Assembly (NCBI RefSeq): GCF_026262505.1
Contig: NC_067206.1
Coordinates: forward strand, 36,161,896-36,225,895
DNA length: 64,000 bases
Direction of reading: 5' to 3'
Source: Trichomonas vaginalis G3
Lineage: Eukaryota > Parabasalia > Trichomonadida > Trichomonadidae
Part shown: positions 38,616 to 49,290 of the stretch, piece by piece
Layout of the letters: every line of letters begins with the position of its first letter
Position numbering within the stretch: the stretch's first letter is position 1
Notes under the pieces: generated by a model
The model's input: only the letters and a program-made list of their open reading frames with translations
The model's database searches: none
What the model was told of the DNA's origin: nothing
Program-made: the position numbers and the translations under genes

Positions 38616-40117
38616 AAAGGTACGGACACTTTTTAACCTTAAATTCTAAAAAATCAAAGGGCATTTGTTGGCTTCACAACTCGTAATACCCTTTGAATTT
38701 AACCAAGATTTTAGAGCAAACAAAGCATTAGTATACCCTTAAGAGAATGCAATGTTTGTTGCATGAATTAAAGTTTACAAAAAAGAACATATTTTGATTT
38801 TTTGCAACCTATCAAATTTCTCATCATTTGAACAGCCAAGATTACTAAAATTCGAAAACACTTATAATACTATCGGAAAATCTCTACCATAAAAAATTAA
38901 ATTTATGAAATTTTTTTGAGACCGCGCTTTCTCTTTGAAAATCATGGAAATAAATCAGGTACAAATATATAATAAGTACGTAGAAAATGAGAAAAATCCG
39001 TCTTGCCAATTTTTAGAAACGAATTGCATTTCATCAAAAACATACACTACCAATTAGTTAACTTGTAAATTAGCCGTTATCATAATGAACGACATACAGT
39101 TATCAAATAAATATTAGTGCAAAAGCACAACCAGCAATAAAAATTATGGATTTCTATTACTTGTAACTTGTTTTACCCCTACACAAAGAAGATTACTTTT
39201 GAGTTACATGTAACTCAAGTAGCATCTTCGAAATAATTGTATTTTATAATTATAAAAATTTTATGTTTATTTCTTTCGGTAAATCTATCTGATTTTGAAT
39301 TTTGACCAGAAATAGTTCTTCTTTAGATCAAAAATTGTTCGTTTTTTAAAATTAAATTTTGCAATCAAGAAATATCGGCTTTTTTCGGGAACAAAAGGAA
39401 ATATATTGCATCAAGATCAATTATAAAACACATTTAATTTTCCAAAAAAATCTTAATTTCGAAATTTTGTTATAAAAATTGTATTTTTTAATTTTATTTT
39501 TCATTTTTTGAATTTTTTTTGGAATTTAAACTTAAAGCTAAGATAGATTTTCATATATAACTAGAGTGTACTTGATGATTAGGTTATAATTTTATCTTAA
39601 AAAGTTATACATTCCTTTTAAAAATGTGTATTTTGATTCAATATCATCGATTAAAACCATTTTTGAGTCAGCTTAACTTAATGAATCAGATCTATAACAT
39701 TAGTACATTACTCAAGGACTGTTATAAAACGATAATATCAATTTTTCATAGAAGTAATTTCTAATCAAGTTTTTCAAGCCTAAATTTAGGAGGTATCATT
39801 AGTTGCTCACTATGTGTTATTGAATTTCTGCAGAAATAACTACTGATACTTCATTATTGTTTAAAAATTGAAACAAAATCTCACAGATTCTTTTGAAGAA
39901 TGATATATTTATGCATTATTCAAGCGACAAAAATGATGCAGAGCATCAGCATATGCATTATTAACTTAGATCTTCTAATATAATTCTAGATCAATATATC
40001 ACAAAATTGGCAAGACCAATTTTCTTCATACGGCACATTTTGTATATGTGGTCTATATGAAATCTATACTCTTGAGTATATGGCTTAAATCCGGTTAGAA
40101 AAAAAGTGTCCGTACCT
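38616..40117. mobile_element. Non-autonomous DNA transposon with inverted ends (about 1.5 kb)
   Basis: The left end reads AAAGGTACGGACACTTTTTA and the right end, read inward, AGGTACGGACACTTTTTTTC; both continue to CTAACC or AACC. Direct copies of TTCAAAATTA flank it (38606-38615 and 40118-40127), a 10-bp candidate target duplication of MULE-like length. The interior is very AT-rich with no frame over 60 codons, so it is a non-autonomous or decayed copy. An inner inverted pair, GTCTTGCCAATTTT (39000-39013) and its complement (40003-40016), may mark a second nested element. Confidence 0.7.
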
Positions 40118-40462
40118 TTCAAAATTAGATTACAATTTTTTTATCTAAAGCTTCTTGTTCAAAACTCATCTGTATTCCGATGATAGAAAAAGCTTTTTTC
40201 TTGTATGCAATTCCAAATTCCCTTAAAAACTGAAGGCAAAAAGCTTTTCAGGCTTAAAAACAAACTTTGAAACTGTAAGATTTTGGTTGAGAAAAAACTT
40301 GTTCAAACAAGGATTTAGGATGCATTTTTACTGGAGCAGATATTTATTAAAGATTTTCGATCAATTGAACTGTGAAAAGCTCGTTCAGATTCTACGATGA
40401 AGTGATATGTCAGAATGAGAATTTTAATTTGTGGCAAATTTGCCAATTTGACGGATTTTAGA

Positions 40463-41065
40463 ATGAAATTTTGCTATGGAGCTGTTTTCCGCGGAACAAC
40501 GCCGCTAGTAGTTTATTCCCCGGAGCCAGGAAACTTCGAAAAGATATTTATAGATCAATATAATAAAACAAATTTCGCAGTTGGTAAAACTTATTTAAAA
40601 GTCGATAATTGCTTATGGGTAATAGCTCATGATGAGCAAGATTTAAATATACTTCTTGTTTTACAAGATACGACAGATAGAGAAACGGCTGAACAGTTCA
40701 CTGATGAAATTAAAAGTCGATTTATCAGATCTCATGGAAATGAATGGAGAACTGCACAAGTTCATGAATTGTATACACGTTTTGAGCCTCAATTTAGAAT
40801 TATACGTCAAATGATTGAATCTTCAACGACAGATAAAGCCCGTCAAGGCGAAGTTTTCCCACCATCAAGTATATCCGAACGTTTAACAGACTACCAGTAT
40901 TCATTTGCAAGAGATTCGTCTACTATTCAGAAAAAAGCAAAGAAAAAGGCTTTTGCTCTTAAATGTGTCGCTTTAATAATTCTTTTGTGTATACTTATAT
41001 ATCTCTTCCTTGCTGTTTTATGTGGAAGCTATAACTTGAAGCCAAAATGCAGGGCAAATAAATAA
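40463..41065 (+). CDS. Longin/VAMP7-like membrane protein with defective SNARE motif
   Basis: 200 residues from the ATG at 40463 (MKFCYGAVFRGTTPLVVYSP); an upstream ATG at 40415 is in frame but would put a tail before the longin fold. Residues 1-115 fit a longin domain. The end matches VAMP7 in style: RDSSTIQKKAKKKAFALKC, a single membrane helix (CVALIILLCILIYLFLAVLC) and a short luminal tail with LCGSYNLKPKC. Between them the SNARE region is short and contains a PPSS break, and no clear zero-layer arginine can be placed. It may be a phytolongin-like regulator rather than a fusogenic R-SNARE. Confidence 0.75.
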   Translation: MKFCYGAVFRGTTPLVVYSPEPGNFEKIFIDQYNKTNFAVGKTYLKVDNCLWVIAHDEQDLNILLVLQDTTDRETAEQFTDEIKSRFIRSHGNEWRTAQVHELYTRFEPQFRIIRQMIESSTTDKARQGEVFPPSSISERLTDYQYSFARDSSTIQKKAKKKAFALKCVALIILLCILIYLFLAVLCGSYNLKPKCRANK

Positions 41066-41403
41066 AACGTGTAAAAATACATTGTTAGACAAATAAACAA
41101 TTGATTTTTAGTAATGTCAGCAAAATTGTTACGTTCTCCAAAACGAATGTGAGAAAATAAATTTGATAACATTTTTATGAAAAAAAAACTTACATAAATC
41201 AATAAGAAATTGATTTGATTGCTATCAAGTCAATATGGGTTCTACGCTTAACTCTCTTTTTATAAGGTTTTTCACATTCGATTAAAATCTATAGCAATTC
41301 ACAAAAATAGTAAGAGAATAAACATCACTCTAAACAGTATTTTTAATATATTCATATACAAAACACTCTATTCTATGATAAAATGAGATTTCAAATTGTA
41401 TTT

Positions 41404-41844
41404 CTAATTTGCTGTAAATGCTAAATTAGCCACTCCTGTTGGTGGATTTCTGAAGAGTTTTGTAATTGTAACTCTTGCACGTAAAAAATCATTAATCCAT
41501 TGTTCTGTTGGTGGACTTTCGAATTGCCAGAGTTGCTTTTGGAACTGTCTGCTAAGTTCTTCTGCAATTAATGCTATGAAAGATTGCTTTGTATTATATT
41601 GGATAGCATTTTCCCAAATTAGATTGACATCTCGTTTAAATTCATCAAATGTCTTATACTGAAATGTAGTTAATTTGTTCCTTACTGTGCTGAAATCACT
41701 AGGATTTTTGATAACATCATAATAATCAGGAACGCCATCAGCTTCAGCATCAACTGGCTTAGCAAACATCTCTGATATGGGATGCTTTCTTAAATTGTCG
41801 AGAATCTCGAGGCATTTCAGTCTTTGTGCTTCAGATAAAGACAT
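41404..41844 (-). CDS. Single bromodomain protein (146 residues)
   Basis: Residues 8-115 form a bromodomain: PISEMFAKPVD, then PDYYDVIKNPSDFSTVRNKL, the YKTFDEFKRDVNLIWENAI helix and QYN, whose Asn is the acetyl-lysine contact. It is almost only the domain, with a short C-terminal helix after it. It would bind acetylated histone tails in the nucleus. Stand-alone small bromodomain proteins are common in protists. It is divergent from the EF-hand gene, with 139 bp between start codons. Confidence 0.85.
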   Translation of the reverse strand: MSLSEAQRLKCLEILDNLRKHPISEMFAKPVDAEADGVPDYYDVIKNPSDFSTVRNKLTTFQYKTFDEFKRDVNLIWENAIQYNTKQSFIALIAEELSRQFQKQLWQFESPPTEQWINDFLRARVTITKLFRNPPTGVANLAFTAN

Positions 41845-41983
41845 TGGCTCTACAAAATATTGGTTTCCGAAAAATAATCACAAATATAAGTTATTCATGG
41901 TAAAACAAACCACATATTAACTTATTAAATTGCGTTGTAAAAATAAACCTCCTTTTTTGATACAATTTTTTTGATATAAAAAA

Positions 41984-44470
41984 ATGCTTTCACCTGATAT
42001 TGAGTTATATTGCCATGCTATTATTTCAAGAATGAAAGAAGTTATCAGAGTGCAAGATCTTGAAGTTCTTACACCAGATATTGATCCCGATTTTCGTGCT
42101 GAAATCAAAGAAGAAGAATTCAGATCGTTAGTTGCTGCATTTCCAGCTAGATTCCATCCAGATGAATTAGCAGCCTTAGTTCACAAATACAAGAAAGATA
42201 AATACATTGATTTTGCTAGATTTATTTCGGATTTAGTTCATCCAGATCAACCTATAGATATCGTTATAACTCCAGAATCTCCTAAAAAGAAACTTCCTTC
42301 AAAGTATGAAGAACTCGCAAGATATTTATATGACAGATGCACTAATCTTTCAGAGGCAATGGCACCTTATGATAAAAATAACACTGGTAAAGTTACTGCT
42401 GATCAATTTTGCCGTGGCTTTCTCGGATTTGATTCAGCAATGCATGTTTTCAGGCTCGCTGTTGATCGTAATACAAACCAGGTTGATTACAGACAACTTC
42501 AACGTGAAATCAACACGATCGATCTCAAATTCACAGCTCAAGAGTCAAACTTCGCTCCAGATCAGATCCCTGACATCGTACGTAAGTTTGTTCAACAAGT
42601 TAACTCTCATGGTATTATTTTGCAAGACGTTTTCATCAAATTGAGCGCGCATACAGGATTCTCTGATCCACAGCAATTCTTACAGACACTACGAACACTC
42701 AAACTTGCATTTACAATTGCCGATTATCAAGAAATTACAAAAGCTTTCACAAAAGAAGGCAGAGTTGACGTTAAATACTTCCTTCGTGTTGCAAACCTTT
42801 ACTCACAGGAGAAATACGTCCCTCCACCACCAGAAGTTGTCATAGAACATGTCAAAGCCAGATTAATTGATTTCATTAATGATCGTCGTCTTAATATCTG
42901 GACAATGTTCAAGCCATATGATCGTTCAGGTAATGGCCTTGTTCCTAAGACAATTTTCGTCAATACTCTCATTGCTTTGCAATTCGATATCACAGATCGC
43001 GAAATCCGTGAATTTGTCGACACTATTACAGTTGATGAAGACAAATATGTCAACTACATTGAGTTTGCAAAGGTCGTTTACGCACGCCGTGCAGTTAATT
43101 TCGACGAAACAATTGATTCTGTATTAGAAAGGCTCAGAAACCATGTTATCGAGAAAAGTGTTAGACTTGCAAGATGCCTTTCTGTTTATGACCGTGAGAA
43201 GTCCGGATTAATCTCCACATCTCAATTTATTGCCGCTCTTCGAAGAATTCAGTTTACTTTGACAGAAAAAGATATCTCATTGATCAGAGATCATTACGAG
43301 GAAAAGAAGATGAGGCATTTCTTGTTGTGGCGCCACATTTCGGAAGATGTCGATATCCAACAAGGTCCTGTTGGCAACATGTCTGCAAGCAGCAGCAATC
43401 TCCAGTTCTCACCTTCCATGCGTGAGATCCTTTCTTCATCTAGAACAATGACCACTTATAATACAATTCAAGTTTCATCATCAAATCCAACAGAAAACCG
43501 TCCAGTTCCTGATAATTTGATCCCTGTTTTTGGTCGTATCTTCAAGCGAACATCAGATTTCGGAATCGATATTGCAGATGAGTTCCTTCGTAAAGATAAA
43601 CTCAAGAAAGGACGTGTTCCAAGAGCTTTCTTCATTGAGACAATTTCAATGGTCAACATCCAATTGTCCGCACAAGAATTATCTGATCTTTGCCAATTCT
43701 ACACTTGCCAGAACAGCACAGACATCTATTACATGTCGTTCCTTAAGGATGTCGATGAATTCGGTACATTGGCCGCAGATACATTGCACGATGACGATAA
43801 CGAAGAAGAATCGAAGCCGGAAGAAGAAGTCAAAAACGACGATTATTCTTATGTTCCTCCTCCAGAGGAATGTCGCACAACGAGATCTCTCGAGAAGTCA
43901 GATGTCCCTCACGATTTGGAGTCAGACTTGGCACAGCTCAAGTTCGGATGCGCTAGAATGCATATTGATCCAATCGATATGTTCAAAGATTTCGATAAAA
44001 AGAGGACAGGAATTGTTTCGAAGTCTAATTTCGCTAGATGCATTTCAAATAGCGGAATCAGACTTTCTCAATCAATTATTGACTCGTTATCGAATCATTT
44101 CAGCGATACAAAGAAGACAGATAATGTCAACTACTTGAGAATACTCAAGGCTATCGATGAAAACGCAAACCACGTTAATTACGCCAACATTTCAACTGAT
44201 GAGTTGGAAACAATCAAATTACAGTCCCATAAATTCATGGAAAGACTGAAACAGCAGAGAAAGACAATCGCTAACGTTTTCGATATTGTAGAAGACCAAG
44301 ATGCAACAATGCCTGAAGCTGATTTCGTAACAAAGGTTTCACAGGCTTGCCCAACACTTACAAATGACTACTTAAGACTCTTCGTGAAGAAGTATAGGGC
44401 AGAAACGAATGGAATGGTTTACTACATGAGATTCGTTAATGATTGCAACAAAGAAGCTTTATTATTCTAA
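41984..44470 (+). CDS. Multi EF-hand repeat protein (828 residues)
   Basis: Start MLSPDIELYCHAIISRMKEV. Pairs of EF-hand-like units run through the whole length, with loops such as YDKNNTGKVTADQF, YDRSGNGLVPKTIF, YDREKSGLISTSQF and FDKKRTGIVSKSNF. Loops in between (VDEDKYVNYIEF) are degenerate, and most loops lack the full set of calcium ligands, so calcium binding may be weak or limited to a few sites. A low-complexity acidic spacer lies near residue 600. Probably a cytoskeletal or axoneme-associated calcium-responsive protein; that role is inferred. Confidence 0.85.
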   Translation: MLSPDIELYCHAIISRMKEVIRVQDLEVLTPDIDPDFRAEIKEEEFRSLVAAFPARFHPDELAALVHKYKKDKYIDFARFISDLVHPDQPIDIVITPESPKKKLPSKYEELARYLYDRCTNLSEAMAPYDKNNTGKVTADQFCRGFLGFDSAMHVFRLAVDRNTNQVDYRQLQREINTIDLKFTAQESNFAPDQIPDIVRKFVQQVNSHGIILQDVFIKLSAHTGFSDPQQFLQTLRTLKLAFTIADYQEITKAFTKEGRVDVKYFLRVANLYSQEKYVPPPPEVVIEHVKARLIDFINDRRLNIWTMFKPYDRSGNGLVPKTIFVNTLIALQFDITDREIREFVDTITVDEDKYVNYIEFAKVVYARRAVNFDETIDSVLERLRNHVIEKSVRLARCLSVYDREKSGLISTSQFIAALRRIQFTLTEKDISLIRDHYEEKKMRHFLLWRHISEDVDIQQGPVGNMSASSSNLQFSPSMREILSSSRTMTTYNTIQVSSSNPTENRPVPDNLIPVFGRIFKRTSDFGIDIADEFLRKDKLKKGRVPRAFFIETISMVNIQLSAQELSDLCQFYTCQNSTDIYYMSFLKDVDEFGTLAADTLHDDDNEEESKPEEEVKNDDYSYVPPPEECRTTRSLEKSDVPHDLESDLAQLKFGCARMHIDPIDMFKDFDKKRTGIVSKSNFARCISNSGIRLSQSIIDSLSNHFSDTKKTDNVNYLRILKAIDENANHVNYANISTDELETIKLQSHKFMERLKQQRKTIANVFDIVEDQDATMPEADFVTKVSQACPTLTNDYLRLFVKKYRAETNGMVYYMRFVNDCNKEALLF

Positions 44471-44871
44471 GTAAAATCTTAACATATCATTTTCTATTTA
44501 AATCTTCTTTATGGGCACCTAATAAGAATAATAAATGATCAAAATTGAAATCAAAAATCTAAAAATTCTTGAAACATTTTCTTTTCTGCTAATTTTTTAT
44601 GTTGAAACAGATTATCTAGTAGCTTTTCAATATCTCTGTTATCAGAATGATGATACGAATTTCAATGGAATATTATTCATTTGATTCATCTTGATATAGA
44701 ATCGTTTCATATAGACATGTGTTTAGATTGAGATTTTAATCGATTGATTCTAGCTCTATGATAGAAAAAAAATATGATGAAAATAAATTAGATTATTGAT
44801 TGATCTAACTATTCAAATATATTACTATTTAGTCTTGGTATGATAAATTAGTTATTAATACTTGTTAAGAA
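44471..44871. other. Intergenic region
   Basis: 400 bp, AT-rich, no gene seen. Confidence 0.5.
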
Positions 44872-44876
44872 TCATT
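44872..44876 (+). promoter_or_regulatory. Initiator-like TCATT
   Basis: TCA-Y-T site 25 bp before the ATG at 44897, fitting the short leaders of trichomonad genes. Confidence 0.45.
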
Positions 44877-44896
44877 TTTCTAATTTGCCGCCATAT

Positions 44897-45637
44897 ATGG
44901 ATGGCGGGGTCAACGAGAATCAAGATGAAGTTCTGAAGCATGTGCAAGACAATGTTGCAAATAATGTTAAAAATACGTCTTTTTTAAATACTTCCAAACC
45001 AGATCATGAAATTATACATACACCATCCTTTAGTTTAGCCGAAACACCGCAACCTAGAATAATAACGCAAGAAAATCAAGACCTTTCAGCATATTTACCT
45101 CTTCATCAACCGCTTGAGATTCTCGAAAGAAGAATTCGTGGAGATTACCATCGATATGAATGTCCTACTGAATCTGTTGCAGAATTATACATGATAATAC
45201 CAGATTTTGAACCAAACCCTGACGAATTAGCCTATGGTTTTACATATTCACTTCCAAGGGATGAAAATCGAGTTCCTACGTTCTGGGAGAGAAGAGCATA
45301 TGATTTAGACTCAGAGCTTCTCGATGACAAAGAATCTGAAGAACTTGAAAAAGAAGTAGAAGAAAAAATGAAAATAGTTTATGTCCAAAAGATGAGACGC
45401 ACAGACTGGCGAGAACAGAAAAGGCTACTTAGAATTGTGCAAGAAAATGAGGAGAAACAAGCGGAATTGGAGGCTGAATCGCGAAAATCGAATTCATTTT
45501 GGATAGATCCATTGCCTCCTGATCAACGGAAGAAGAAAAAGCAGGAAAACTCTACCTTAAGAATTCAATGGTCTATTGGAGCTGTCTTGACAGATTCTAC
45601 TGATGTTGAGACAGATCCAGATGATTTTATCTTATAA
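44897..45637 (+). CDS. Unknown charged protein (246 residues)
   Basis: First ATG of the frame is at 44897 (MDGGVNENQDEVLKHVQDNV). The N-terminal third is disordered and polar. The middle holds YLPLHQPLEILERRIRGDYH and PDFEPNPDELAYGFTYSLPR. A strongly charged helix (LEKEVEEKMKIVYVQKMRRT) and an acidic end (DVETDPDDFIL) follow. No domain recognised. The initiator-like site just upstream and an uninterrupted frame support a real gene. Confidence 0.7.
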   Translation: MDGGVNENQDEVLKHVQDNVANNVKNTSFLNTSKPDHEIIHTPSFSLAETPQPRIITQENQDLSAYLPLHQPLEILERRIRGDYHRYECPTESVAELYMIIPDFEPNPDELAYGFTYSLPRDENRVPTFWERRAYDLDSELLDDKESEELEKEVEEKMKIVYVQKMRRTDWREQKRLLRIVQENEEKQAELEAESRKSNSFWIDPLPPDQRKKKKQENSTLRIQWSIGAVLTDSTDVETDPDDFIL

Positions 45638-46555
45638 ATGTTTGTATTTATCTTGTATTACGGAATTTTTTTTTCATAGTATGTACATATAACGATAAGA
45701 TGATATGTATTTTATGAACAAGAATTGCTGATATATCGAAAAATTAACAGATATTCATCCATTTTAACAAAAAATAGATGAGATTATTGTAAAACTCATT
45801 CCATGTGATAATATTATTAATATCAATAAAGCATTATAGCGTATATAAAATTCAAAAATTTATGATAGGAAGTAATAGTGCAAGAATGCTATTTTGTAAT
45901 CTTGGGTGATTTTTATATATTAGAATAGGCAGCGTGTTACGATTGAACCAAGAAAAAAGTTTATCGGATTTAAAGTTGATAAAATTAATGTAGCAGCAGC
46001 ATGTGAAGATAAACATTACTTCATATACAGTATTATTTTGATGATTAAATCATTTGGGAAAAATTTGAAAATCGAAATCAAGTAAAACACGTTCAGAGTC
46101 AGAGCATCATCTTGGATAACGCGAGGTAATGAATCTATATTGCATTGTTTTGAAACGGGCTGAATAATGATTGGTGAATGCCTAAAAATTCATTCATATT
46201 CGAAAAGTAAAAATGTCTGTCGATTTTTTCCAAACAGTGATGAAATTGCTCTTCTAATAGCAGTGAACAATAAAATTTTAAAAAAATGAAAGCAATAAAA
46301 GAAGTTTACATTTCAAATGAAATGGAGACCAATGAAAATATTGGAAAAACTATACCTTTAAAGTATCTAATATTCACGATAGAGAAAAACACGAATCAAA
46401 TGTCCCAAGTTTTTTTTTATTGGAATTGTAAATTAATCGTTATCTATTTTATACGCAGTTAATAATTATTAGAATTATTGAATATAATATTTAACTATGG
46501 CATCTTTATAAATCGTTTACTTTTCAAAGGTTTATTCCTCTCAATTTTGAATAGG
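45638..46555. other. Intergenic region upstream of 14-3-3
   Basis: About 920 bp, AT-rich; no gene, RNA or repeat seen apart from the palindrome at its end. Confidence 0.5.
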
Positions 46556-46577
46556 AATACCAGTCCGGACTGGTATT
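46556..46577. promoter_or_regulatory. Perfect 22-bp palindrome before 14-3-3
   Basis: The half-site AATACCAGTCC is followed directly by its complement GGACTGGTATT, ending 14 bp before the ATG at 46592. It is the most GC-rich part of an AT-rich leader. It could be a dimer-binding site at the promoter or, if transcribed, a leader hairpin. Confidence 0.6.
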
Positions 46578-46591
46578 TCCATTTAAAGCAA

Positions 46592-47308
46592 ATGTCTAGC
46601 GATCGTGAGCTCAAGTTCTTCATGGCCCGCGTTGCCGATCAAGCCGAACGCCACGAAGATGTCATCCAGTACATCAAGGAAATCATCGATATCGATCCAA
46701 AGCTTTCTCTTGATGAGCGCAATCTTCTCTCTGTCGCTTACAAGGCCCTCACAGGCAACCGCCGTACAGCTCTCCGCTCTGTCAACGCTTTCCTCGAAGA
46801 CCCATCAATCCAGGGCGCCAAGGAACGCGAGAACCGCCTTATCGAACTTCGTAACTCTCTCATCAAGGAGCTCGATGACTACTGCAATTCTATCGTTAAG
46901 TTCGTCGATGACAAGCTCCTCCCAGCCGCTGACGATGCTATTTCTAAGGTATTCTACTGGAAGCTTAAGGCAGACTATTTCCGCTACTCCGTTGAATTCA
47001 AGGACGAGGCCGCCCGCGCTCAGGGCTCTGAGGCCGCCAAGAAGGCTTACGAAGAGGCTATGAATCTTGCTAAGGACCTCTCCAAGGCTAATCCACAGTA
47101 CCTCGGCCTTGCCCTCAACTACTCTGTATTCCTCTACGAAATCATCGGCCAGAAGAATGAAGCTATCGAGCTTGCAGACAAGTCCTTCAAGGAAGCTGTT
47201 GGTCTCATCGACAAGCTTGAAGAAGATGAGTACTCAGAAGCTACACTCATCCTTCAGCTTCTTAAGGACAATGTTCAGCTCTGGACTGATGACCAGAATG
47301 CCGAGTAA
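46592..47308 (+). CDS. 14-3-3 protein
   Basis: 238 residues from the ATG at 46592 (MSSDRELKFFMARVADQAER); the frame runs further upstream but without an ATG. Both family signatures are present: RNLLSVAYKALTGNRR and YSEATLILQLLKDNVQLWTD. The phosphopeptide-groove residues Lys (in LLSVAYKALTG), Arg (in GNRRTALR) and the WKLKADYFRYSVEF helix are kept. 14-3-3 dimers bind phosphoserine motifs on many signalling partners. Codon use is strikingly C/G-ending compared with all neighbours, as expected for a highly expressed gene. Confidence 0.95.
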   Translation: MSSDRELKFFMARVADQAERHEDVIQYIKEIIDIDPKLSLDERNLLSVAYKALTGNRRTALRSVNAFLEDPSIQGAKERENRLIELRNSLIKELDDYCNSIVKFVDDKLLPAADDAISKVFYWKLKADYFRYSVEFKDEAARAQGSEAAKKAYEEAMNLAKDLSKANPQYLGLALNYSVFLYEIIGQKNEAIELADKSFKEAVGLIDKLEEDEYSEATLILQLLKDNVQLWTDDQNAE

Positions 47309-48918
47309 AAACATAAATTGCTGCATCAATTCCGATTTGAGTAAAATTTTAAAATTTTAATAATTATACTACCTCAAGCAATACTCGTGATTACAGACTA
47401 GCCCATCCCTGGACTGACTTCAAGGGAATTTTTTTGACGAGTAATATTATATTGATTTCACTTTTATCAATTTCCTTTTTATTCGCACCTATTCAATGAA
47501 TATATAAATATATCACAGACCAATCATCCAACCAAATTTGAATTCACATCCATAATTGACCGGAAATTATTTCTCTTCACTTCTCAATCCGATAATTTTT
47601 TACAGGTGTGAATGCAATTTTATGAAAAAGTCATCAATTCGACCAATTATCTTTTGCCTACCTCTTAGATTAGATAATTATGCTAGCAATATGTTATAGA
47701 CAAATATTTACAATCCGAGAGAATCCAAAATCTATTTGGAGCTTATGAAATTTTGGAAAAAATGTCTATTTGACAATTTTATAAGAAGCTAAAATCCTAA
47801 ACATGGAGAATAATGTTGTCATATCTTCAAAAATGTAATAATATGCATATTAATTTCAAAATAAATGCATATTTCCTTAAGGACGCATTAATGCGATAAG
47901 CTTTATCTATAAATCATTACGAATGCAATTTTTTTGGAGATTTTCTTGCTGATAGCTCCATGTTTAGATTAAATTATCAATAAGTTCAATTTGAGAATAC
48001 AAAGTCATCTTTTTTGTCCTCAATCATGAAACATAGCATTTCCTATAAATGTAGTTAAAGATTATAATCAATCAAAAAAGAGAAACAAAAGAATCGTTAG
48101 TTGGCAATCTTCACTCAATGAATTTATCTTCAAGAATGGTTTACACCAAATACCCACTTGAACAAAATTTATTGGTTGTTGCCTTTTCCGTTATTTGAGG
48201 ATATTCCGTTCAGAGCAAATAATTGGAGTGGGTGAGTGAGTAAAAGACAATTTTTGTAACTAAATATTTTACAAATATACGATATTTCTCTGAACAGCAT
48301 GGTCATTCATTTGTATGCTATCATAATATAAATATTTGGTGTGATTGAAAGTTTTTGGAACTAATTGACTGAAAAGAAAAGTTGAATTCTATTGAATTGG
48401 CTAAGTAAAATGTGAGTTTTGTTATAATGCACTTTGAAAATTGATTTTTACATATGAAATCAGTCATTCATATAATTCTCATGAATTGAGCAGGAATTGA
48501 GATGTGCACACTATGGATGATGTTTTTGCTATACATTTATAATTTTTCCATCTCCAAAAAAAATTCGAATTTTAATTTTTAAATTTGAAATTTAACAGAT
48601 TTTGTTCGATAAATTGCAAATCTATAATTTTTTTGGAAATTTTAAATCAAGGAATAGATGTTATTATTCAATTATAAGTCATATATATTGAAATCAACGA
48701 ATCATTTTGATATTCTGTTAAAATTTTTTCTAATTGTTTCTTTAATGTCTTTTATTTTTTCATAAGTTTATCATAATAATTGAGTATGATAGAAGCATGA
48801 TATTATTTTCTGTTTTCAATTATTTTGAGAGAAATTCATCGATTTTCCAAAGGAACAATATCCTATTAATCTCTTTGTTAGTAATTTATTATCATTGATT
48901 TTTTGAGAGGATTGATTT
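47309..48918. other. Long intergenic region
   Basis: 1.6 kb of AT-rich sequence. I see no frame worth calling, no tRNA and no clear repeat. Confidence 0.5.
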
Positions 48919-48923
48919 TCATT
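48919..48923 (+). promoter_or_regulatory. Initiator-like TCATT
   Basis: TCA-Y-T site 30 bp before the ATG at 48949. Confidence 0.35.
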
Positions 48924-48948
48924 TCTGACATAATCTTATCAAAATCAA

Positions 48949-49290
48949 ATGTCAGTTCTTCACCTTCTTTTTGGAACGACATGGGGCATTTTGTTCCAAC
49001 TATGCCTACTCTCTCTTTGCATTGTAGCCGGAGTGATGCTTTATTATGCCATCTGTCATTTTGAAAGAGGTAATGAAAATTATGTCATAGAAAACAATAC
49101 AGTTCAAGTTGACCCTGTTCCAGTGTACGCATATAAGCCAGCTTTGTGCACCCCTCGCCAAGGAGAAAACTATGGCAGAGATGTTTTGCTTGTCTACCCA
49201 CAGAACAGCCATCAGCTTTATTCTGTCTACACTCACGAGGGTTCGCAAAACAAACAACAAACAAATCACGAAAATCAAGTTCAAGTTTAA
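48949..49290 (+). CDS. Small single-pass membrane protein (113 residues)
   Basis: MSVLHLLFGTTWGILFQLCL continues into a membrane helix ending near residue 35 (IVAGVMLYYAICHF), then a positively charged residue and a polar C-terminal tail rich in Gln, Asn and Tyr (VYPQNSHQLYSVYTHEGSQN). It could be a signal anchor or a cleaved signal peptide; no clear cleavage site is seen. No family recognised. Confidence 0.65.
   Translation: MSVLHLLFGTTWGILFQLCLLSLCIVAGVMLYYAICHFERGNENYVIENNTVQVDPVPVYAYKPALCTPRQGENYGRDVLLVYPQNSHQLYSVYTHEGSQNKQQTNHENQVQV

Noticed and set aside
42306-44138. Ser/Arg-rich frames within the EF-hand gene
   Set aside because: Alternative-frame shadows of the 828-codon gene.
46478-46591. 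N-terminal extension of 14-3-3
   Set aside because: No ATG in the extension, and the family normally begins a few residues before the ELKFFMARVADQAER segment.
47309-48918. Possible RNA gene in the long intergenic region
   Set aside because: No tRNA arms, box motifs or stable GC-rich stem could be found by eye.
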